From Neoroseomonas eburnea (GTDB lineage: Bacteria > Pseudomonadota > Alphaproteobacteria > Acetobacterales > Acetobacteraceae): a stretch of 64,000 nucleotides of DNA. This document shows positions 59,861 to 64,000 of the stretch, in pieces; the stretch's first letter is position 1; every line of letters begins with the position of its first letter. Both the position numbers and the translations under genes were made by a program. The stretch spans positions 62,001-126,000 of the forward strand of contig NZ_JAAEDL010000012.1 of assembly GCF_018129005.1 (NCBI RefSeq), in the 5' to 3' direction. The notes below the pieces were generated by a model. It saw nothing but the letters and a program-made list of their open reading frames with translations, was not told the origin of the DNA and ran no database searches.

Positions 59861-60891
59861 ATCTCCGGGACGTCGTTCGCGGCAAGGTGGTGCTCGTCAC
59901 CGGGGGCACCGGCTCCTTCGGTCATGCCGTCGTGCGGCGCTTCCTGGCCGCCGGGGTCGCGGAGATCCGGATCCTCTCCCGCGACGAGAAGAAGCAGGAG
60001 GACATGCGACTGCGCTTCGCGGATGCACGGCTGAAGTTCTTCCTGGGCGATGTGCGCGAATTCGCGAGCGTGCTGGACGCGATGCATGATGTGGATCTGG
60101 TGTTCCACGCCGCGGCGCTGAAGCAGGTGCCATCCTGCGAGTTCCATCCGATGGAGGCGGTGCGCACCAACGTCCTCGGCGCCGAGAACGTCATCACCGC
60201 CGCCATCGCCTGCAAGGTCGCGCGGGTGGTGGCGCTCAGCACGGACAAGGCGGTCTACCCGATCAATGCCATGGGCCTGTCGAAGGCGCTGATGGAGAAG
60301 ATCACCGTTGCGAAGAGCCGCGCCGCCGGCGGCACCGTGCTCTGCGCCACGCGCTACGGCAACGTCATGGCGTCGCGCGGCTCCGTCATTCCGCACTTCG
60401 TGCGCCAGATCCGCGAGGGGCGGCCGATGACCGTGACCGATCCGGACATGACGCGCTTCCTGATGTCGCTCGAGGAGTCGGTGGACCTCGTGCTCCATGC
60501 CTATGCCCATGCGGAGCAGGGCGACATCTTCGTGCGCAAGGCACCCGCCTGCACCGTCGCCGACCTTGCCGAGGCGGTGCGCCGTGTCTTCGACAGCGAT
60601 GCGCCGGTCGAGGTGATCGGCACGCGACATGGCGAGAAGCTGTACGAGACCCTCGTCTCGCGCGAGGAAATGGTGCGCGCCGACGACATGGGCGATTTCT
60701 ACCGGATCCGCCCGGACACGCGCGATCTGAACTACGACAAGTTCTGCAGCGACGGGGAGAAGCTCATCTCCATCGCGGAGGACTACACGAGCCACAACAC
60801 GCGGCGGCTCGATGCGGAGGAGGTGGCGGCGGTCCTGCGTGGTCTCGACTACATCCGCCATGCGCGTACGGGCATCCTGGAGCCGGCCTGA
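59857..60891 (+). CDS. UDP-N-acetylglucosamine 4,6-dehydratase (5-inverting), FnlA/WbjB/CapE-type
   Basis: This 344-residue cytoplasmic SDR has TGGTGSFG (15-22) and the inverting-dehydratase signature STDKAVYPINAMGLSK with D130, K131 and the Met-for-Tyr substitution at M139, K143. Cytoplasmic 5-inverting enzymes of this family remove water from UDP-GlcNAc and epimerise C5, giving UDP-4-keto-6-deoxy-L-HexNAc. The next gene (2-epimerase) and the previous one (reductase) complete the pathway. The chosen ATG overlaps the reductase gene stop. Confidence 0.9.
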   Translation: MNLRDVVRGKVVLVTGGTGSFGHAVVRRFLAAGVAEIRILSRDEKKQEDMRLRFADARLKFFLGDVREFASVLDAMHDVDLVFHAAALKQVPSCEFHPMEAVRTNVLGAENVITAAIACKVARVVALSTDKAVYPINAMGLSKALMEKITVAKSRAAGGTVLCATRYGNVMASRGSVIPHFVRQIREGRPMTVTDPDMTRFLMSLEESVDLVLHAYAHAEQGDIFVRKAPACTVADLAEAVRRVFDSDAPVEVIGTRHGEKLYETLVSREEMVRADDMGDFYRIRPDTRDLNYDKFCSDGEKLISIAEDYTSHNTRRLDAEEVAAVLRGLDYIRHARTGILEPA

Positions 60892-60895
60892 GACC

Positions 60896-62020
60896 ATGCG
60901 CAAGGTGATGACGATCGTCGGGACGAGGCCCGAGCTGATCAAGATGAGCCTCGTGATCGAGCGGCTCGACCGGCTGACCCGGCATGTGCTGGTGCATACC
61001 GGGCAGAATCACGACTACACGCTCAATCGCGTCTTCTTCGATGAACTCGGGATCCGCGAGCCGGACCACTTCCTCGCGGTGGCGGGCGGCGGGCCGATGG
61101 AGGCGATCGCCCGGGTCCTGACGGCCACCGACGCGGTGCTCGAACAGGAGCGGCCGGAGGCGGTGCTCATCTACGGCGACACCAATTCCGGCCTTGCCGT
61201 CATGGCGGCGAAGCGGCGCCGGATCCCGGTGTTCCACATGGAGGCGGGCAACCGCTGCTTCGACCAGCGGGTGCCGGAGGAACTCAACCGCAAGGTCATC
61301 GACCACCTCAGCGACATCAACATGACGCTGACCGAGCACGCCCGCCGCTACCTGCTGGCGGAGGGCCTGCCGCCCGAGCGCGTCTTCAAGGTCGGCTCGC
61401 ACATGGCGCAGGTGCTCGACCGCTTCCGCGACAGGATCGACGCATCCGACTGTCTCGCGCGGCTCGGACTGCAGTCCAGCCGGTACTTCGTGGTGAGCCT
61501 GCACCGGGAGGAGAATGTCGACGACCCCGATCGCCTGGCGGCGTTCCTGAGTTGCCTCGATGCCCTGGCGGAGAGCTTCGGCTGGCCGGTCATCGTCTCG
61601 ACGCATCCGCGCACGCGCAAGCGCCTGCCGGAGATCCCGCCGACGGCACGCTCCGGCCTGATCCGCTTCATGCCCCCCTTCGGTTTCCCGGACTATGTGC
61701 ACCTGCAGATGCATGCGCATTGCGTGCTGTCCGACAGCGGGACGATCACCGAGGAGGCCTCGCTGCTCGACATCCCGGCGGTGACCTTGCGGAACTCGCA
61801 TGAGCGGCCGGAGGGCATGGACGCCGGGACCCTGCTGATGTCCTCCCTCGATCCGGCGCGCGTCCTGGATGCGGTGCGCTGCGCGAGGGACGGCATCGGC
61901 GAGCGCCGCGCCGGCCGCGTTCCGGACTACGAGGCGGGCGACGTGGCGGGAAAGGTCGTCCGCATCGTCCTCTCCTACATCGACTACGTGAACCGCGAGG
62001 TGTGGCGCAAGCATCCATAG
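60896..62020 (+). CDS. UDP-N-acetyl-hexosamine 2-epimerase (FnlC/WbjD/WecB family)
   Basis: This 374-residue GT-B-fold epimerase has the 2-epimerase landmarks GTRPELIKM (9-17), HTGQNHDY, GDTNS (94-98) and the catalytic region HMEAGNRCFDQRVPEELNRK (114-133). SDSGTITEEASLLDIP and LRNSHERPEGMD belong to the UDP-binding half. In the FnlA-B-C scheme it inverts C2 of the UDP-6-deoxy-L-HexNAc in the final step. The gene starts 4 bases after the dehydratase stop and ends the rightward polysaccharide operon; it converges on mnhG. Confidence 0.9.
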   Translation: MRKVMTIVGTRPELIKMSLVIERLDRLTRHVLVHTGQNHDYTLNRVFFDELGIREPDHFLAVAGGGPMEAIARVLTATDAVLEQERPEAVLIYGDTNSGLAVMAAKRRRIPVFHMEAGNRCFDQRVPEELNRKVIDHLSDINMTLTEHARRYLLAEGLPPERVFKVGSHMAQVLDRFRDRIDASDCLARLGLQSSRYFVVSLHREENVDDPDRLAAFLSCLDALAESFGWPVIVSTHPRTRKRLPEIPPTARSGLIRFMPPFGFPDYVHLQMHAHCVLSDSGTITEEASLLDIPAVTLRNSHERPEGMDAGTLLMSSLDPARVLDAVRCARDGIGERRAGRVPDYEAGDVAGKVVRIVLSYIDYVNREVWRKHP

Positions 62021-62071
62021 CAGCGGCAGGATCGGTCCCGCGCATGTGGAAGCGGCTGCGGATGGCGAATG

Positions 62072-62449
62072 CTATCCCTCCGTTCGCTCGGCGCGTGGCG
62101 CAGCCGGCGGCAGGGGCGGCACTTCCCGGCTGCCTTCCTGCCGGTCCCGGTAGACCGCTGCGCGCGCAAGCAGCATCAGCGTCACGGGCGTGGTGATGAC
62201 CATGAAGGCCGCGATCAGGATCTCGTGCAGCACGAGGCGGCTCTGCAGGATGGAAAAGCACAGCATCGATGCCAGCAGCACGCAGCCGATGCCGAGCGTC
62301 GTGCCGAGGGTCGGGGCGTGCATGCGGTCGTAGAAGCTGCGCAGCCTCACCAGCCCGATCGAGCCGGCGAGCGCCAGCCCGGCGCCCAGCAGCAGCAGCG
62401 CCGCGACGGGCAGTGCCGCCCAGAGCGGCAGGTCTGCCGCATGGGTCAC
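62072..62449 (-). CDS. mnhG: Monovalent cation/H+ antiporter subunit G
   Basis: This 125-residue inner-membrane protein has three hydrophobic segments (about 10-30, 45-65, 72-98). IGLVRLRSFYDRMHAPTLG is the MnhG/MrpG hallmark. It is the last gene of the mnhD-E-F-G set, and its ATG overlaps the mnhF stop. Mrp complexes exchange Na+ or K+ for H+ across the inner membrane for pH and salt homeostasis. The hydrophilic C-terminal tail is Pro/Arg-rich and not conserved. Confidence 0.93.
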   Translation of the reverse strand: MTHAADLPLWAALPVAALLLLGAGLALAGSIGLVRLRSFYDRMHAPTLGTTLGIGCVLLASMLCFSILQSRLVLHEILIAAFMVITTPVTLMLLARAAVYRDRQEGSREVPPLPPAAPRAERTEG

Positions 62450-62727
62450 TCGATCACCTCGCCGCGCATGAGGAACTTGGACAGCGCCGCGGTGGCGACG
62501 AAGCCCAGAAGCGTGATGAGCAGCGCCGCGTGGAAGTAGTGGGTGCTGCCGGTGCGGATACCGAATACCAGCATCAGGATAGCGGCGTTGACATACATGG
62601 TGTCGAGCGCGAGGACCCTGTCCTGTGCCCGCGGCCCGCGCAGGATGCGCATGACGGAGCAGCCCATCGCGACGGCGAGCATGATCTGCGCCGCCAGCAC
62701 CGCGGCCGCCAGGACCGTCGCACTCAT
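62446..62727 (-). CDS. mnhF: Monovalent cation/H+ antiporter subunit F
   Basis: This 93-residue membrane protein has three hydrophobic helices and the MnhF pattern RILRGPRAQDRVLALDTMYVN between the first and second. It overlaps mnhE before it and mnhG after it by 4 bases each. Confidence 0.93.
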   Translation of the reverse strand: MSATVLAAAVLAAQIMLAVAMGCSVMRILRGPRAQDRVLALDTMYVNAAILMLVFGIRTGSTHYFHAALLITLLGFVATAALSKFLMRGEVIE

Positions 62728-63215
62728 TCGAAGATCTCCATCAGCCGCCGCTCCCAGCGATCCTTGACGATACGGACCCAGGCCTCCTCGTCGATCAGGT
62801 CAAGCACATGCAGCAGCATGGTGCCGTCCGAGGAATCGTATTCCACCCAGACCGTGCCCGGCGTGGCTGTGAGGATGCAGGCGAGTGCGGCCAGGCCGTA
62901 GGGGCTTCGCATGTCGAGCGGCACGCGGACGAAGCCCGAGCGGCGCGTCTTCGCACCCCCCGGCCGCAGGATGATCCGGGCGACCGCGTTGTTCGATCGG
63001 ACGATCTCCACGAGGATGTCGCGCAGCAGCCCGGGCACGGAGGAGAGGCGCCTCAGGCTCAGCTTCGGCGGCGCCAGCGCCGCGAGCGCGGCCGAGCCGG
63101 CGATTGCAAGGACCGCGCCGAGCAGGAGGCTGCCGGGAGAGACGTTCCCGGTCAGCAGCAGCCACATGGCGAACAGCCCGAGCGTCGCGACGCAAGTGGG
63201 CAGCCGACGCCTCAC
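62724..63215 (-). CDS. mnhE: Monovalent cation/H+ antiporter subunit E
   Basis: The protein (163 aa) starts with GTG at 63215, overlapping the mnhD stop (GTGA). Two hydrophobic segments lie at the N-terminus, followed by a cytoplasmic domain with PGTVWVEYDSSDGTMLLHVLD, the MnhE core pattern. An upstream extension of the frame runs through mnhD in another frame and is not used. It continues the mnhD-E-F-G operon. Confidence 0.92.
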   Translation of the reverse strand: MRRRLPTCVATLGLFAMWLLLTGNVSPGSLLLGAVLAIAGSAALAALAPPKLSLRRLSSVPGLLRDILVEIVRSNNAVARIILRPGGAKTRRSGFVRVPLDMRSPYGLAALACILTATPGTVWVEYDSSDGTMLLHVLDLIDEEAWVRIVKDRWERRLMEIFE

Positions 63216-64000
63216 CCGCCGCCCCCCCGCGCCGCGACGGGCGCCGTCAGCACGCCATGCAGGTAGTCCGTCGGCGCATGCAGCGCGCGCGCCGCGGCCT
63301 GCATGTAGTCCATGGCCGGCCCCGCCCCCAGCGTGAGCGCGCCGCACAGCATCAGCAGCAGCGCCACGGGCGCGATCTCGACAAGGCCGATGCGCGGCAC
63401 CCGTCCGGCAGGCGAGGCCCAGAAGACGTCGATGCCCACGCGCAGCATCGCCACGACGGTCGCGAGGCCGGACAGGATCAGCGCGGCCATCAGCGCCCAG
63501 GTCGCGGCAGGTACGGCGGGCTCTCCGGACCCGAGCAGAGGCGCCAGGATGGCAAACTTCGCGAGGAAGCCGGACAGCGGCGGCAGGCCCGCCAGCAGCA
63601 GCGCGCAGGTCATGAAGCTCATGCCGAGCAGCGCCACCGTCCCGGGGATCGCCACCCCGACCTCGTCGTGCTCCTGCAACTCGTCCTCCTCCTCGCCGGA
63701 GCCGAAGGCCTCGCGGGTCACGGCGAGCACGTCGGCGCCCACCTCGCGCCCGCGCTCGACCAGTTCGATGAGCAGGAAGAAGGCGCCGATGGCGAGCACC
63801 GAGCTGGCCAGGTAGAACAGCGCCCCGCCGGTCACCGCCACCTGGCCCGCGCCGATCGCGGCGAGCAGCGTGCCGGAGGAGACCAGCACGCTCGCCCCCG
63901 CGAGGCGCGGCAGGTTCTGCGTGGCCAGCACCGCGATCGAGCCGAAGGCGATGGTGAACAGGCCGCCCGCCAGCAGCCAGGCGCCGCCGAACCCGGCGGA
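63212..64000 (-). CDS. mnhD: Monovalent cation/H+ antiporter subunit D, C-terminal part (5' end off-window)
   Basis: The frame is open through the right edge of the window, so only the last 262 residues are seen. About seven hydrophobic helices remain, with AGLPPLSGFLAKFAIL of the NuoN/MrpD transporter family and LEQ-like TIAFGSIAVLATQNLPR. An apparent GTG start at 63931 is internal. A charged cytoplasmic segment (SGEEEDELQEHDEVG) is inserted between helices. It is the proton-pumping subunit of the Mrp complex. The upstream genes mnhA-C are expected beyond the edge. Confidence 0.92.
   Translation of the reverse strand, partial: SAGFGGAWLLAGGLFTIAFGSIAVLATQNLPRLAGASVLVSSGTLLAAIGAGQVAVTGGALFYLASSVLAIGAFFLLIELVERGREVGADVLAVTREAFGSGEEEDELQEHDEVGVAIPGTVALLGMSFMTCALLLAGLPPLSGFLAKFAILAPLLGSGEPAVPAATWALMAALILSGLATVVAMLRVGIDVFWASPAGRVPRIGLVEIAPVALLLMLCGALTLGAGPAMDYMQAAARALHAPTDYLHGVLTAPVAARGGGG

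Overview
The window is a piece of a very GC-rich chromosome. Nearly every gene starts on or overlaps the stop of its neighbour, and most intergenic gaps are short. The codon bias, four Bug-type (tripartite tricarboxylate transporter) solute receptors, a fused RibA, MmgE/PrpD and HyuA/HyuB genes and a Mrp antiporter together suggest an alphaproteobacterium of the Acetobacteraceae (Roseomonas-like). That placement is inference from gene content. I saw no tRNA, rRNA, insertion sequence, phage gene or CRISPR array.

0-7.3 kb holds housekeeping and single genes: the start of a probable MarR-type regulator with a palindromic operator, ribA, an OmpR-type response regulator, ahcY, a beta-ketothiolase, a PaaI-type thioesterase and a GST. 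7.3-12.2 kb (minus strand) is a hydantoinase/oxoprolinase pair (hyuB, hyuA) followed by a Bug receptor. 12.2-18.7 kb (minus) is a complete tripartite RND efflux operon ending in its own TetR-type regulator, with a three-half-site operator in front.

18.9-26.0 kb (plus) is an IclR-headed acyl-CoA operon: acyl-CoA dehydrogenase, a crotonase lacking both hydratase glutamates, a thiolase-fold protein lacking the thiolase Cys and His, a DUF35 zinc protein, two small MaoC-like proteins and two Bug receptors. This set resembles the actinobacterial steroid side-chain hydratase/retro-aldolase module. 26.0-40.3 kb (plus) is a second catabolic island. A TetR gene is followed by a complete Liv-type ABC importer with an embedded SDR, then E1-alpha, E1-beta and E2 of an acetoin/2-oxoacid dehydrogenase-like complex (no E3), an enoyl-CoA hydratase, an unusual acyl-CoA dehydrogenase, an acyl-CoA synthetase and an MmgE/PrpD protein. 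40.3-42.7 kb (minus) is a small SDR / carboxymuconolactone-decarboxylase-like / Bug operon.

43.0-46.0 kb (minus) encodes a 974-residue RTX protein with an N-terminal NPP-type phosphodiesterase domain. 46.4-62.0 kb is a surface-polysaccharide locus built as two divergent operons from about 50.7 kb. Leftward run two glycosyltransferases and a truncated GT-like protein. Rightward run an unrecognised 614-residue protein, a LegB-like 4,6-dehydratase, a nucleotidyltransferase, two large multidomain proteins (one with an RgpF domain), and three enzymes for a UDP-N-acetyl-6-deoxy-L-hexosamine (L-QuiNAc or L-FucNAc type). The window closes with mnhG, mnhF, mnhE and the 3' part of mnhD (minus strand).

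Two copies of a composite intergenic element made of inverted AGAA/GGAA-loop hairpins (about 4.67-4.92 and 10.39-10.52 kb) are the most unusual non-coding structures seen.
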